Shown here: positions 9,550-21,538 of the stretch, in pieces
Layout of the letters: each line of letters starts with the position of its first letter
Numbering within the stretch: position 1 is the stretch's first letter
NCBI GenBank assembly: GCA_024867545.1
Contig: JANFNE010000058.1
Coordinates: 186,001 to 250,000 of the forward strand
Direction: 5' to 3'
DNA length: 64,000 bases
Source of the DNA: Phytopythium helicoides
Taxonomy: Eukaryota; Oomycota; Peronosporomycetes; Pythiales; Pythiaceae
Position numbers and translations under genes: made by a program
The notes under the pieces: model-generated
Told to the model about the DNA's origin: nothing
The model's database searches: none
Seen by the model: the letters and a program-made list of their open reading frames with translations, nothing else

Positions 9550-12500
9550 ATGACGGTGACGCCGCTGGTGCCACCGACGCCTGGCGCGCCCGCGCGGCTA
9601 CCGAGCGACGGCGCGTGGGCGCTGACGGCGTGGGACCAGCGCCGTGAGCGCGCCGGTGGGCTCCGGTTCGCGCAGGACGTGGCGGCGACAGGACGCTCGT
9701 CTGGGGAAACGAGGGATGGCGGCGACGAGGCTGGCGATGAGGACGCGGCGGCTTCCGCGCCTGGGATCGTGCCCTGGCGCATGCGGGAGCGCATGAAGAC
9801 AATGGACGTGGCGCTCGTATTGTGCCTCAACATCGGGACGGACCCGCCCGATGTTGTCAAGGCGTCGCCGTGCGCGCGCAAGGAGTGCTGGGTCGACCCG
9901 TTCTCGATGCCCGCGCAAAAGGCCATCGAGACCATCGGCAAGACGCTGCAGTCGCAGTACGAGCGCTGGCAGGCGCGCGCGCGGTACAGACAGAGCCTCG
10001 ACCCCACGGTCGATGAGGTCAAGCAGCTCTGTGTGTCGATGCGGCGGCTGGCTAAGCACGACCGCGTGCTTTTCCACTACAACGGCCACGGCGTGCCGCG
10101 CCCGACGCAGAACGGCGAGATCTGGGTCTTCAACAAGAGCTACACGCAGTACATCCCGCTGCTGGTGTACGATCTGCAGTCCTGGGTTGGCACGCCGTCC
10201 ATCTACGTCTTTGACTGCTCCGCCGCCGGCGTGTTGCTGAGCCACTTCACAAGCACAACGGCACCCCCACCGACGTCGCACACCGGGCATGGCTCGCACC
10301 ATCAGATATCTGCGTCCTCGTCCGCAAATGAGGCAATTGTGCTCGCGGCATGCGGCGCAAACGAATTGCTCCCGACCAACCCGGAGCTGTGCGCCGACGT
10401 GTTCACGTCGTGCCTAACGACTCCCATCACAGTCGCACTTCGCTGGTTTATTGCTCAGAATGAGCTGTCGATGGGGCACGTGGATCCTAGCTTCATTGAC
10501 CGCATTCCTGGCAAGCTTACGGACCGCAAGACACTGCTGGGTGAGCTCAACTGGATATTCACCGCCTGTCACAGACACTATCGCGTGGAACATGCTTCCG
10601 AGGGAACTTTTCCAGAAGCTCTTTCGCCAGGACTTGCTGGTGGCATCACTTTTCCGCAACTTTTTGCTCGCCGAGCGGATCATGAAATCAGAGGGTTGTG
10701 CTCCGTGCTCACTGCCAGCGCTGCCACCCACAAATCACCATCCATTGTGGCGGTCATGGGATCTGGCTGCAGAAGTTTGCATCAACCAGCTCTTCAAGAT
10801 GCAAAATCCATACCCTTCACGACCGCTGCCCGACAACAGTTTCCAGCCGTCGCGCTTCTTTGCGGAGCAGTTGACCGCGTTTGAGGTTTGGCTGGAGTTT
10901 GGCTCATCGGCTAAGCCACCGCCGCAGCAGTTACCGATGGTGTTGCAAGTCTTGCTTTCTCAAGTCCATAGACTTCGCGCACTTGTGTTGCTGAAAAAAG
11001 TTCTTGGACTTGGGTCCCTGGGCTGTCAACCTCGCGCTGTCCGTCGGAATCTTCCCCTACGTCCTCAAGCTTCTCCAGTCTCCGGCAACCGAGCTTCGCC
11101 AGGTCCTTGTATTTATCTGGACCAAGATCCTAGCTCTTGATACCTCATGTCAAGTCGATCTGGTCAAGGATGACGGTCACTCGTACTTCATTACACATCT
11201 TGCTGCTGGGCTTCAGACACCTGCAGGTGATTTCAATATCAACAGTCGGGGGCAACACAATGCGCCGCCTCAGCTTCCTCCATCTGCAACATCAAGCCAG
11301 CAAAAAGTTATGGCAGCGTTTGTGCTTACTGTAATTTGCAACAATTATCAGCCTGGGCAGAAGGGGTGCCTCTCACAATACCTCCACAAGATCTGCTCGA
11401 GTTTGCTGGCCGACCGGGATGAAGAAGTCGCAAGTGGATGTGTCTGTGCTTGGCGAAGCTCTTTGAAAACTTTGATGACGCGAAACGAGTGGCGATCAAC
11501 GACAACGTTCCACAACTGCTCTACGAACTCCTTCAAGATGAGGACCCGCAGGTCGAGCAGCAGCTGTGTATGCATTGGGTGCGATTGTTGGCTTCCAAAT
11601 TGATACGAGCACTGGAATGACTGGTGTGAGCATGAACATGCTGGATGACTTCTGCTCGCAGCGAGCTCATGATGACATTTCAATTGCGACTGAGCTTCTT
11701 CGCGGATGCCGAGATGGATCACCGTTGGTGCGGCGCGAAAGCGTGTTTGCACTCTCAAACGTAATTATTCACAGCTACCATTTGCCTCGTTTTGAAGCAG
11801 TTGCTCGTCAATTCACTGGCTCTGCTGCTCGAAGGCGCAGCTTAATGTCATCGAACCCGCAAGTAGAGTCGCGACTTCCAACCGAGCGTTTCCGAAGCGG
11901 AAGCTATGGCGGAACGCCAGCTCCCAGTACTGAAGACGGTGTCAGTGTTGCCAGCGAGGATGGTGCGGTCGGATTAGACATAAGTGGTGAAGATGGTCTG
12001 ACCGACACGATTGGCGAAGATGCTGCTTACTACGTACAAATTTGGGAAGTTTTGAAGGATATGCAAGCACGTGACCCGTTTCCGAAGGTGGTTGGTGCAG
12101 TCAAAGCGGTTGTAGGTTATGTCAATGGCCGCGTGCTGGAGGCAGACCAAATGGAGCGCCTTCGTGCAGCGCAAGCCTCACAGCAAGCATCGCGAGAAAA
12201 TGGCAGCGGCGAAGATACTGGAAGTGGTGCTGAACATCTGGCCGTACCTGGAAATCATCCACATATCCTGCGCGAGGCTTCAGTACCGGACCTTCCAGGG
12301 TTACTCTTCAGCGCAACTGGGAAACCACGTAGGTCATGGACTGACCGACTCGGGGCCAATGGAAACCCTGGTATGGTACGCCGCGGCACTGACCTTGCCT
12401 ATAGGACAACCATCGGTGGATGGACGAGATCCAAGGTTACAGCCGCAAGGTGCTCCAGCTCACGTGGAATCAACCACAAGAGGTCTGCGCTCGGCTATAT

Positions 12501-14341
12501 CAGTCGGAAACTTTCGGCAATACCAGCCAGATCAGCAACGACAGCACCACCCATCCAACGGCGACAATCTTTCCGCCCAGTATTCTCGCCCGGGGGGTTA
12601 CGATCGAATGCCAGGGTACCCGGCGTCAAATGGTGGTGCCAGGGGTTTGCCCACATCTGGGCACCACCAAGGGCCTGATGCACATGGAATGAACCGATAT
12701 AGGTCAGCTCGGGATGCTCAGCAGTACGGACGAGTACCCTCCGGTGGAGGTAACGCGCTCTATGACTACGGAGCGCCAGCGCCACTACCCGTTGTTCAGA
12801 TGCGCCACGCCAGACAGGATGATTTCCCTTCAGCCCTGCTTTCGACTTGTTACGATCGTCACAAGGCGCAATTCAATAACCCTATTCTGGATACCATGAG
12901 CGAAGACGATGACCCACTAAGTGAACAAGGAGCCGAGAAATGGGATCGCGCTCGGCGGTACGAGCGCATCCGTCAGGCTGCCGCCAAATTTGCTCCAGGA
13001 TTCACTGCATCCAAGTCAGGTGGAACAAATGCTCTGTCGACAACCCCATCAGATCCACGCATGCTGTCGATGATGTCTGATCCGACTAGCTTTGACGACC
13101 CAATTGGATCCTATTCAATGCCAGGGTATGACTCCCTACTCTACCCGTCTGCTGGGGGATCCCAGTCAATAAGTACTCGAGAAGAGGTCAAGAGCTTTTC
13201 AATGAATCTTCGGCAGCGCGCAGTGATCAACAACGATGCAGATATGACGTCGCTGTTGCTATTTCATCCATATGAATCAATGCTTATCGTCGCGGATGAC
13301 AAGGACCAACTCGTGGTGTACCAAGTGGATGAGACTGAGAAGAAACTGCTTAGCTTTGGCAACAAAAATCCGCCGGGGTGCGTATTTCATGTTTATTGGA
13401 ATCGTCAGTTCGCGATTAAGCCCTAACTTTTTGTCATTTTGCGACACAGATCTCGGCTCACTTCGTTGACATGGCTGAACGAGTCGGAAGAAAGCTTGCT
13501 GACCTGCGGCTCCGACGATGGAGTAGTCAAGGTGTATCATGGTCTTCATAACCCAGCTCGAGTACGACCGAATCGCCCACCACGGCTTGCAACGTCGTTC
13601 GTCGCCGTTCCTGATCTCGTTCCTGGCACTCGTGGCTCTGGCTTAGTCATGAGTTGGCAGCAGAGCTCGTCGTTGTTACTTGCCGGAGGCAACTCGGGTG
13701 TGCTGCGGGGATGGAATCTGCGGCATGAAATGTGCGCTCTCAAGCTGGCAACTCAGACGGACTCGTGTATCACTTCCATTGCTAGTGACGATAGCGCGTT
13801 GAATACTGTCGTTGCTGGATTTGGCGACGGTACTCTACGCGTTTTCGATCTCCGCAGCCGCCCAGAGTCTGCAGGTCCGCTCGACAATGAGGGAGCACAC
13901 GTCTTGGATTGTGCAAACCCACATCTACAACAATGCTCGGCACGAGCTATTGACTGGGTCAGTATCTGGGGAACTTAAATTCTGGGATTTGCGGTACCCG
14001 AAGACAAGCACGCGGGCCCTCGAGGCTCATCGATCTCCCATGACGGCGTTGGCAGTGCACGACTACGCCCCAGTGTTTGCGAGGTGAGATTTTGGAAATG
14101 GGTCGTTTACACTCCTGGCTTTGCTAACCCATCTTGTGGTGCATTCTCCAGTGGCTCGCACAACCAATTCATTAAAGTCTTCCGCAGCGACGGCGAACAG
14201 CTCGCGCTCATCCGGTATCATGAGGGTTTTCTCGGCGAGCGCATTGGGCCTGTGTCGTGTCTCGCTTTCCACCCTCATCGGATGTTGCTGGCAGCCGGTG
14301 CGACCGATTCCGTCGTTGCCGTGTATTCAGCTGATAAGTGA
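9550..14341 (+). CDS. RPTOR: Raptor, regulatory subunit of TOR complex 1 (frame broken)
   Basis: The N-terminal caspase-like domain is clear: [52 protein letters not shown] and [14 protein letters not shown] repeats follow (ARELFQ-type [67 protein letters not shown]), then a disordered Ser-rich linker, then a C-terminal WD40 propeller ([52 protein letters not shown]). Real introns lie at 13378-13449 and 14084-14151. The frame shifts by one base near 10562, in an A6 run at 10994-10999, near 11428, near 11553, somewhere within about 12240-12800, and near 13885. No intron fits these. Raptor recruits TORC1 substrates such as S6K. Identity is certain; the breaks are probably sequence errors. Confidence 0.93.
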
Positions 14342-14514
14342 TCTTTCCAACATATTTGTGATGACATGTACTTGTGCATTGGAGAGAAAGAAGGAGACTG
14401 CAAACTATGGTGTGTGGAATTGATTATCAACGTGTTGGCTGGGACCTTTGCGCTCGGCGAAGTGGCTGCTGGCAATATCGAGCAAAAGTTGCTCAGCAAA
14501 GCATGGCGGACGCC

Positions 14515-15697
14515 TTACGGAAACACCGGCACCTCCGCGTCGGTGAACCGGTCGCGGTCGTGCTTGCCCGTGAAATCCGTGCCTGGGCCAACTGGCACGA
14601 CTCCGAACGCGTTCAGATGCGTGTGGGATCCATAGTAGTGGAGCTTGATATGCTGCATGTTGACCGTGCTAGTCACTGGCGGGAACTGGTAGATCTCACG
14701 AGTGTACTGGAATCAATCGTGTCAGCCATTAATGATGGTCATAACTCTCTCCTCCAGAAATGTATGCTCCACTTACATTGAACAAGTTCGGGTAGTCCTT
14801 GATCATGCGCTTGTTCGTCTTGAAGTGCACAAAGTACACCTCATCAAAGCGAACGAGCGTCGTGAACAGACGCAGATCCGCCTCCGTGAACTTGTTGCCC
14901 ACCAGGTATCTGCGAGCACGAACAGGGCACACGCACGTTAGTTCTGGTTCCACACAACACAATTATAACAAATATCGCACCGCTGCTTGGACAGAATGGC
15001 CTCAACGCGGTCGAGCGCGTTGAATAGGTTGGTCACGGCCTCATCGTAGGCAGCCTGCGACGAGCAGAAGCCGCACTTGTAGACGCCGTTGTTGATGTCG
15101 TTGTAGACCCACTCGTTGATGGCGTCGATTTCGGCGCGCAATTCCTGCGGGTACAGGTCGACCTTGGACGGCACGATGCCCTCGAAGGCCGTGTTGAGCA
15201 TGCGCACAATGTCGGCCGACTCGTTCGAGACGATCGTCTTCTTCTGCTTGTCCCACAGCACGGGCACCGTGTAGCGCGTGTTGCCCGTCGAGCACAGCTC
15301 GTACAGGTCGCGAACATACTTGGCATTGTTGACCGTGTCGGGGATCGCACCTTCGGACGAGTAGGCGCCGAGACCCGACGGTCCCGGAAGCGTGGGGGTC
15401 GTCGCCGGGTCGGCGAACGCCCAGCTCATGTGCGTGTCGTTAGGGTCATTGGGCCGCGTGCGCTGGAACACGGGGTGCACGATCGACACGCCAATGATGT
15501 CCTGCAGGCCCTTGATGTTGACAGTGGCCAGCGTGCGGTGCGCCCACGGGCACGCGAGCGAGATGTACAGGTGGTAGCGGTTGGCCTCGGCCGGGAACTC
15601 GGCGCTCGGGTCCGCCTCGATCCAGTTGCGGAACTTGCTAGGTGTCGCGCACGAACGCGCCCTTCTCGGACGTCGCCCACGTCGTCTTGGTCGTCAT
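14515..15697 (-). CDS. Glutathionyl-hydroquinone reductase (Xi-class GST, ECM4/YqjG family)
   Basis: Three exons (15697-14981, 14909-14777, 14706-14515) give about 346 residues, typical for this family. The GST-N domain carries the catalytic cysteine in SLACPWAHRTL; VPVLWDKQKKTIVSNES follows. The helical domain has INEWVYNDINNGVYKCGF, VGNKFTEADLRLFTTLVRFD and the family signature YYGSHTHLN. These enzymes reduce glutathionyl-hydroquinones. An in-frame TAG at 15640-15638 follows FVRDT; the conserved sequence resumes (SKFRNWIEADP) one base out of frame, so a single-base error or lesion is likely. The frame stays open upstream to an ATG at 15850 with a basic, Ser/Thr-rich leader that could be a mitochondrial presequence. 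I chose 15697 because family similarity begins there. Confidence 0.88.
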
Positions 15698-16232
15698 GGC
15701 GCGGCGCTGCAGCAGGCGGAGCGTGGTGGTCGTCGGCGCTTGGGCTCGTGCGCGGCGGCGGGCGAATCGAGGAATGAGCTGGAACTTCTGCCGGTGAGCT
15801 CGCTGGATGTTGATTACAGAGGAAGGCGTTTCGCTAATCCAAGCCGCCATGAGTGGCGTCAGCTGCGCGCTCTGATTGGTCAGCCTGGTTAAAAGCGGTG
15901 GATCTCACGTCGCAGATTTAGTGGTCATAGTGAAAGGAAGACAATGGATGTACAGAGGCTCACAGATGTGTTGGCTTCTGTCGCCGTCATCGCCTTCCAA
16001 CAACGGAATCCGATGACGGCAATACCAACGGCAATACAAGTCGTCCTATTATAGTGTGCATATCTATATACCTTCATCCTACCGTACAGCATACGTATAG
16101 TCCGTTTCATAGGAAGTGACCGTCCGTTTCCAGAGGGCAACCAAGCATCATCACCAAGGGGGAAGCAACTACAGCTCGCCTCTGCGCTGCGTGTCTCCAA
16201 GCCCCGACGCCTGCAGCGCCTCGCCGTTCGCC
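15698..16232. other. Divergent intergenic region, hydroquinone reductase / CIP2A
   Basis: No gene is seen, apart from a possible N-terminal extension of the reductase up to 15850. An inverted CCAAT (ATTGG) lies at 15867-15871, close to that upstream ATG. The region around 16020-16110 is AT-richer than its surroundings. Confidence 0.4.
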
Positions 16233-19200
16233 ATGGCGTTGAGCAGCAACTCCAGCAGCGGCAGCGGCGGCGGTGGCTCGTGGTGGAAGCCGCCGGGCGC
16301 GCTGGACGCCGACGCGGAGCTCTCGCGCCTGTCGTTCGTGTCGGTGGCGTCGGCATTGGCGCCGTCCGGTCGACGCAGGAGCAGCGCGGCGGCCAGAGCG
16401 ACGCAGCTGGGCGCGGCAGTAGACCAGTACCTAGTGACGCCCTCTCTCGAGTCGGCGGGAAGGCTGCTGCACGTCGCGCGCAAGCCGAGCGTACTCGTGC
16501 GCTTCTTCTCGACGCACCACTCGCTGCTTTGTCTCCAGCTGCTCGACACGCTGGCAGAGCACATTCTGTCGATCTCTCCTCTGCCACCGCAATCGCAGAC
16601 TGCACCAGCTGCGAAGGAGAGGGAGGAGAGCGCGGTTGCGGCAACGCAGCAGAACGTTGAAGCGGATGCGACGCTCGCGCCGCTGCTCGAGCTTGTCTAC
16701 CTGTTCTCTCGACGCACCGCGATTGGATACCCTTCCCACGCGCTGAACAAACTCCTGCAGTGGCTCACAGTCAACATTTCGACAACTGCGCTCCAATCGA
16801 ATGGCGAAGGATCGCCCATGCTCAAGCTACAGCTCGTGGTCTTGGCCGAGATGATCAAGGCCAGCTCAGGTGTGCAGATATTTGTCAAGGAAATGAAGAA
16901 AATCAAGGATTTTTACCGCGCTCTCACTATACTGCTGAACGGAACTGAGGACGCCGAGTTGTTGGTGTTTAGCATGACCATTTTGGCAAGACTCGTGCTC
17001 TCGGATTCTCTTGGGAACAAACTCTTCAGCACAAAGAACGTCGACCAAGCGTTCGAGCTTGTATTCTCTGTGTTAGATGGATCATGGCATGGTGGCGACG
17101 ACGCATATAGCTCTGACTCTGTCTTGACCCGTCCGGCGTTATTGCAACTCACGGGTATCGACTTGCTTTGCGATTTGGCGGAGCGCAGTGATGTGCTAGA
17201 TTTGCTAGAGAAACACGGCAAAATCAGCCATTGCTCGAGAATTTTGTCATGGCCGTCAACTTGAACGCAAGTGCAGAGCAGATTGAGGTTGCCGTGCATT
17301 TTGTGACTCGTGTGCTCGCCCTTGGACACCACTTCCGGAAACTCGTAGTCAAGATTGTGTCAGACTTTGATATTTTATACCGAGTAATGCAGACGACACT
17401 GCATCCATCTCGACTTATCGCAATTATGGCGGTCCAACTCGTCCTGAAAGTGATAGGCGACGACGTCCGACCAATGAAGAGTGTCTTTCAAGACTCCGGC
17501 GACGTGCAGAGGCTGACGCCTGTCATCACTGGAATGTTTCGATGCATCATCGATGTTACTGAACTCGTGCAAAAGCGCGATGGCAACGAAGAACTGTGTG
17601 CTTCTGAGCAGTACTTGCATAGTATGGAAGGATGTCAATTGCTAGCGAAACTCTGCGAGTTTCCAACGTTTCGTACTGCTTGTGCACAAAACATCAGTTT
17701 GAATCAGGTATGGACTGGTAACCGTTTGTAACCTGGAAGTCGTCAGGCTAACGTTGTTGTGTGTGGTAGAGTGCGTCACTAATCCAAGCAGAGTCGGCGC
17801 TAATCGCTTCTATTGAGCCGCAAGAGCTTGCTCGCTTCCACCCACGCTTGTCACTGAGCCTTGTGGTGCGTTGATTACTTTAAGAGCGTAGTGGCATATA
17901 CTTATCCTTGACTGCCCAGGCTCTGCTGTCTACGTTCCTCGGCGAAGACAGTCTCAATGACAAGTTGAAGCGAACTTTGAACCAGTTTCTCCAGTCGTCA
18001 GAGGTTTCGACTGTTCTTGGCGCTGGGTTATTCAACAGCAGTGACAAGGAAGTAGTCGTCGACATGCTTCTCTTGATCGACTTATGCCTATCCAGCTCAG
18101 CAAACAAGCGCTTTAACGCGTATAGTCTTGCCGAGGGCATTATCAACTATGGACAGAGACTGAGCGAGACCACAGACAAAATGGAGTCAAGAATATTTGG
18201 TCTGGAGGCAACGTCCGAATCGACCTCGAAAATGATCGATAAGCTCCAAGCTCAAGTTCAGAAACTACTACATGTACAAGATGAGCTACGGACCCAGCAC
18301 GACCAAGAGATGAAAGAGCTCGGGGCTAAGTTTGGCGAGCAAATGCGCCAAAGGGAGGAGGCAAAGTGCTCGAAACCGTGAGTTATATGAGGCGAAGATA
18401 CGTGATTTGAACGCGCAGTGCGAAAGCATGGCGCAGCACATGAACAAAAAGATGGCCGCGCTGCAACAACGCGATCAGTTGCTACAAGAGACTCGAACAA
18501 AGCGCGCAGTTGTTGAGGATGAAAACGTGGAGCTAAAGCGCAAGGTGCAAGTACTGGAGATACGCATCGAGGAGATCGCTCAGTCACACTCCATTGCGAC
18601 TGAGGAAACTAGGATTCGAGAACGAGAACTCGACGCACTCCGAGATGAGATGGCGACCGTTTCTGGAGACTACGCTACAAAGCGAGAAGAGCTCGCACGG
18701 GTACTCGAAGATAACAAGGTGCGTACTGAGGGTCATTGCGCTCTTCCAAATGGCATGCTTGCTGACACTGATGTATAGGCCCTAGAAGAGCAAATCAAGG
18801 AGCAACAATTCGCAAACGAGAACACTTACAAAGAGCTCGTACTTTTGTCCAAAGCGCATAAGGTGGTAGCTGACGAAAAGAAAGTGTTGGAGCAAGAGCT
18901 CGACACGTTGCGAGACGACCTCGCAGGAGCCGAGTCGCTTAATCGAACGGTCCAATCTCGGCTACAAGAGAAGAAGGATTTGGTGGAGAAACTTGAGAAA
19001 AAGGTATGATTACTGGTCGCCGCCATTGATCTGATCTGAAGTAGCACCACTAACGTATTCATGATAGATCTCCTTTTTGGAGGATGCAGCCGGGCAAAAT
19101 GAAGCTGCAATAGACGAAGAGCGAGAAAAGCGTCGTGGTGTTGTTCGTGACTTGGATGATCTTCGCAAAGCCCATCGAAAACTGGAAAGCGACATTGGCA

Positions 19201-19462
19201 TGTTTGAAATTCGAGCGGCGGAGCAGCGGCTTGCCCTAGACGCAAAAGACGAGCAGCTTCGCAAGTGTGAAGACGAAATCCGTCATTTGGTGAGTGCCAA
19301 CATTGTTGTTGTTGCTACGGCATTAACTCTCTTCCTAACGTATTGTACCAGACAAATGAGGTGGGCAAGCAGGTCAAGCTTCAAGCTCTCATCCATCAAC
19401 TCAGTTCCGGTGGAGACATGAGTGCTAGTGTAGCCTCTTCTTTCCTGGCCCGTGATAGCTGA
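16233..19462 (+). CDS. CIP2A: CIP2A homologue (armadillo plus coiled-coil PP2A-inhibitor family)
   Basis: The first ATG is at 16233 (context GCCATGG). A Gly/Ser-rich leader precedes helical repeats whose core matches animal CIP2A: VQIFVKEMKKIKDFYRAL, LTILLNGTEDAELLVFSM and LGNKLFSTKNVDQAFELVFS align with the CIP2A armadillo segment around FYRTL and GEKLFHARNIHQTFQLIF. From about 17.9 kb the product is a long coiled coil (LEATSESTSKMIDKLQAQVQ onwards).

Introns lie at 17708-17769, 17866-17919, 18719-18778, 19004-19067 and 19290-19351. Two one-base breaks, near 17228 (CC) and in the A run at 18363, separate otherwise continuous coding sequence. Animal CIP2A inhibits PP2A-B56 and acts at mitotic DNA breaks with TOPBP1. 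Function here is inferred from architecture. Confidence 0.8.
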
Positions 19463-19635
19463 GGAGTTACACCAACAAATTCAAATTCAGATGAAGGAAA
19501 AACTAGTGTATACTGTAAGTTTTAGCGGGGTTGCAGGCGCGGAGGCAGCGCTGGCCTTCACACCCTCCTTGCGGCAAATACCAACACGCCCGAGACCGAT
19601 TCGCCTAGGTCCTCTATCAACTCTTTCACTTAGCC

Positions 19636-21213
19636 TTAACGACGACCTCCACGGCCACCACGGCCTCCACGGCCACCGGAGCGACGGCCTCCTCGGCCAC
19701 CCTGCTGCGCCTTGTTGGTACGCGCCTGCTTGAAGCGGTTCACACGCGCGTTGTGGGCATCTTCCCAGAACTTCTTCTCCTCCTCGCCGTCGACCAGGCG
19801 CGCCTGCGAGATCTTGACACCGTTCACTTCCAGTCCGCCTTCGGCCGTGAACAGCGCAACAACCTCCTTCGCAAGCTCGGCGTTCGTGACACGCAGGTGG
19901 CCGCTCTTGTCACCAATCTGGTACTTGATGAAAGCAACTCCCTGGCCGTCCGCGGCCTTCTCGCCAAGCTTCTCATTCACGGCGTTCTTGATATCGTCGC
20001 GAGAGATCTCAGCCTCGACGCCGTCAAACTCAACAATGAGTCCCTCTTCGTACTTCACATCGACCTGGAGCTTCTCGTTGGGCTCAAGAAGGTGGAAGTC
20101 AACCTTTTGTCCGCCAAGCTCAGCATCCGGAAGAGCCTGAAGTTTCTCAAACAGCGCCGTAGCCGCAGCAGGGTCGTTGAGCACGAAGCGAGCGCGGTCG
20201 AGGCCCTCGTACTCGATGAACGGCGAGCGCGCGTCAGCGTCCATGACCGAAGCAATGAGCTTCTTGATGTCATCCATGCGGGTGCGGCTGCCGATGTTGG
20301 AGATGTGGATTGCCTTGCCCTCGTTGTCACGCTTGCGCTTGTTGTCGCGCGAGGCGTCGTCCTGGTCCTTCTCGCTACGCGGACGGGCGGCAATTGCGGC
20401 CGCATCCGTCACGAGCTCAAACGAAAGCTTGGATTCATCAATCGTGACAGGCACGTCGTTCGAGAGCGCAGCATGCACTTCCTCGGCAAATGCGACCTGC
20501 GAGAAGAGCAGGTAGAGCTCCTTGGTCTCGCTCACGTACTTGACGCGCGCGCGAAGGTGAGACTTTTCGGTCCACACCGGCAGCAGCTCATCGTAGAAGA
20601 ATCCGATGGGCTTCTCCGGGACGTCCTTGGCCACCAGCATCGCCGAGATGGCCTTCTCAAACTCAACACGCTCCGCGACCGGGAGCTTCTCAAACTCGCT
20701 GAGCAGCATGGCACGTGGCTTGTGCTCGAGGATCTTGACGGCGTCAATGCCATCCAGCGCGCGCTTGAGCTCCTCGGCGCTCTTGAACTCGACGTTGACG
20801 ACGCCCGTGAAGCGCTTGCGGAAGGTCTTGCGCTGGATGTAGAGCAGCTCGACCTTGAGGGGTTCGAACGCAGCCTTGATCTCGTCGATCATGGGGATGG
20901 TGCTGCCCAGGCCAGCGAGCACGAGCGTGCGGTCGGCCGCATCGTCCGTCTCCGGCAGCGGGTGCTTGCGGCGCAGCGCGTCCTTGGCCTCGTTGAGCTC
21001 CACGACGTCCGAGTCGGCGACGGCGGCCTGCAGCACGGCGCCGTCGACCGTGAGCGCGGCGAGCTTCTTGAAGGTGAAGAGCACCTTGAACGGCACGAAG
21101 CCGCCCTCGTGCTTCTTGGTCTCCTCCTGCAGGAAGCGGTCGCGGCGGAAGTTGCTGTCCGAGAAGTAGAACTCGACCTGCTTCTTGATCTGCGCGTCCA
21201 GAGAGGTCGACAT
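19636..21213 (-). CDS. SSB: Genuine La protein (RNA polymerase III transcript chaperone)
   Basis: A single exon of 525 residues from ATG 21213. The La motif opens the protein (QIKKQVEFYFSDSNFRRDRF, then KKHEGGFVPFKVLFTFKKL), followed by an RRM (RTLVLAGLGSTIPMIDEIKA with VVNVEFKSAEEL). A second RRM-like domain is at about residues 305-385 (KAIHISNIGSRTRMDDIKK) and an xRRM-like C-terminal domain follows (VAFIKYQIGDKSGHLRV). The tail is a Gly/Arg-rich RGG segment, which may aid RNA binding. La binds the 3' oligo-U of new Pol III transcripts in the nucleus. The frame is open further upstream but has no ATG there. Two CCAAT elements lie 120-175 bp upstream. It is convergent with the CIP2A gene (about 170 bp). 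Confidence 0.95.
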   Translation of the reverse strand: MSTSLDAQIKKQVEFYFSDSNFRRDRFLQEETKKHEGGFVPFKVLFTFKKLAALTVDGAVLQAAVADSDVVELNEAKDALRRKHPLPETDDAADRTLVLAGLGSTIPMIDEIKAAFEPLKVELLYIQRKTFRKRFTGVVNVEFKSAEELKRALDGIDAVKILEHKPRAMLLSEFEKLPVAERVEFEKAISAMLVAKDVPEKPIGFFYDELLPVWTEKSHLRARVKYVSETKELYLLFSQVAFAEEVHAALSNDVPVTIDESKLSFELVTDAAAIAARPRSEKDQDDASRDNKRKRDNEGKAIHISNIGSRTRMDDIKKLIASVMDADARSPFIEYEGLDRARFVLNDPAAATALFEKLQALPDAELGGQKVDFHLLEPNEKLQVDVKYEEGLIVEFDGVEAEISRDDIKNAVNEKLGEKAADGQGVAFIKYQIGDKSGHLRVTNAELAKEVVALFTAEGGLEVNGVKISQARLVDGEEEKKFWEDAHNARVNRFKQARTNKAQQGGRGGRRSGGRGGRGGRGGRR

Positions 21214-21332
21214 GGTGCTGGGCTGGGGCTGGAGGCGCGAGGAGGAGCCGTGCGTGGCGACGGCGTGGACAGCGAATGGACCCGACCACCAACGATCGCT
21301 GGCGTTGAACGACTGGGAGGGAGCGCGAGGGG

Positions 21333-21343
21333 TTTCAGCCAAT
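21333..21343 (+). promoter_or_regulatory. TTTCAGCCAAT element upstream of La
   Basis: An exact copy of the 11-mer also found before the CEP192-like and GRP94 genes. It is 120 bp upstream of the La ATG, on the opposite strand to the gene. Confidence 0.55.
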
Positions 21344-21376
21344 CGAATTCCATGGAGCAGCGTCTGGAGCGGTATG

Positions 21377-21387
21377 ATTGGTGGAAA
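21377..21387 (-). promoter_or_regulatory. TTTCCACCAAT element upstream of La (variant)
   Basis: This differs from TTTCRRCCAAT at one position. It is the minus-strand partner of the copy at 21333, so the La promoter also has a facing pair. Confidence 0.45.
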
Positions 21388-21538
21388 AGGTCTGCGTCCT
21401 CCACTTGAACACGTTGAAGTGGGAAGGCGAGTGGCTTGTCAAGGCAAAACTGGAGCGTTGAGTCTAATTATCTAACTACATTTTCACACTGCATGCTTTC
21501 GTCGTGTATGCGACGAATGAGGCTATCGTGGAGGCTGC

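Noticed and set aside
19753..21408. 551-codon open frame on the + strand opposite the La gene
   Set aside because: It is exactly antisense to La, with low-complexity Leu/Arg/Val composition. GC-rich third positions on the minus strand open this frame by chance.
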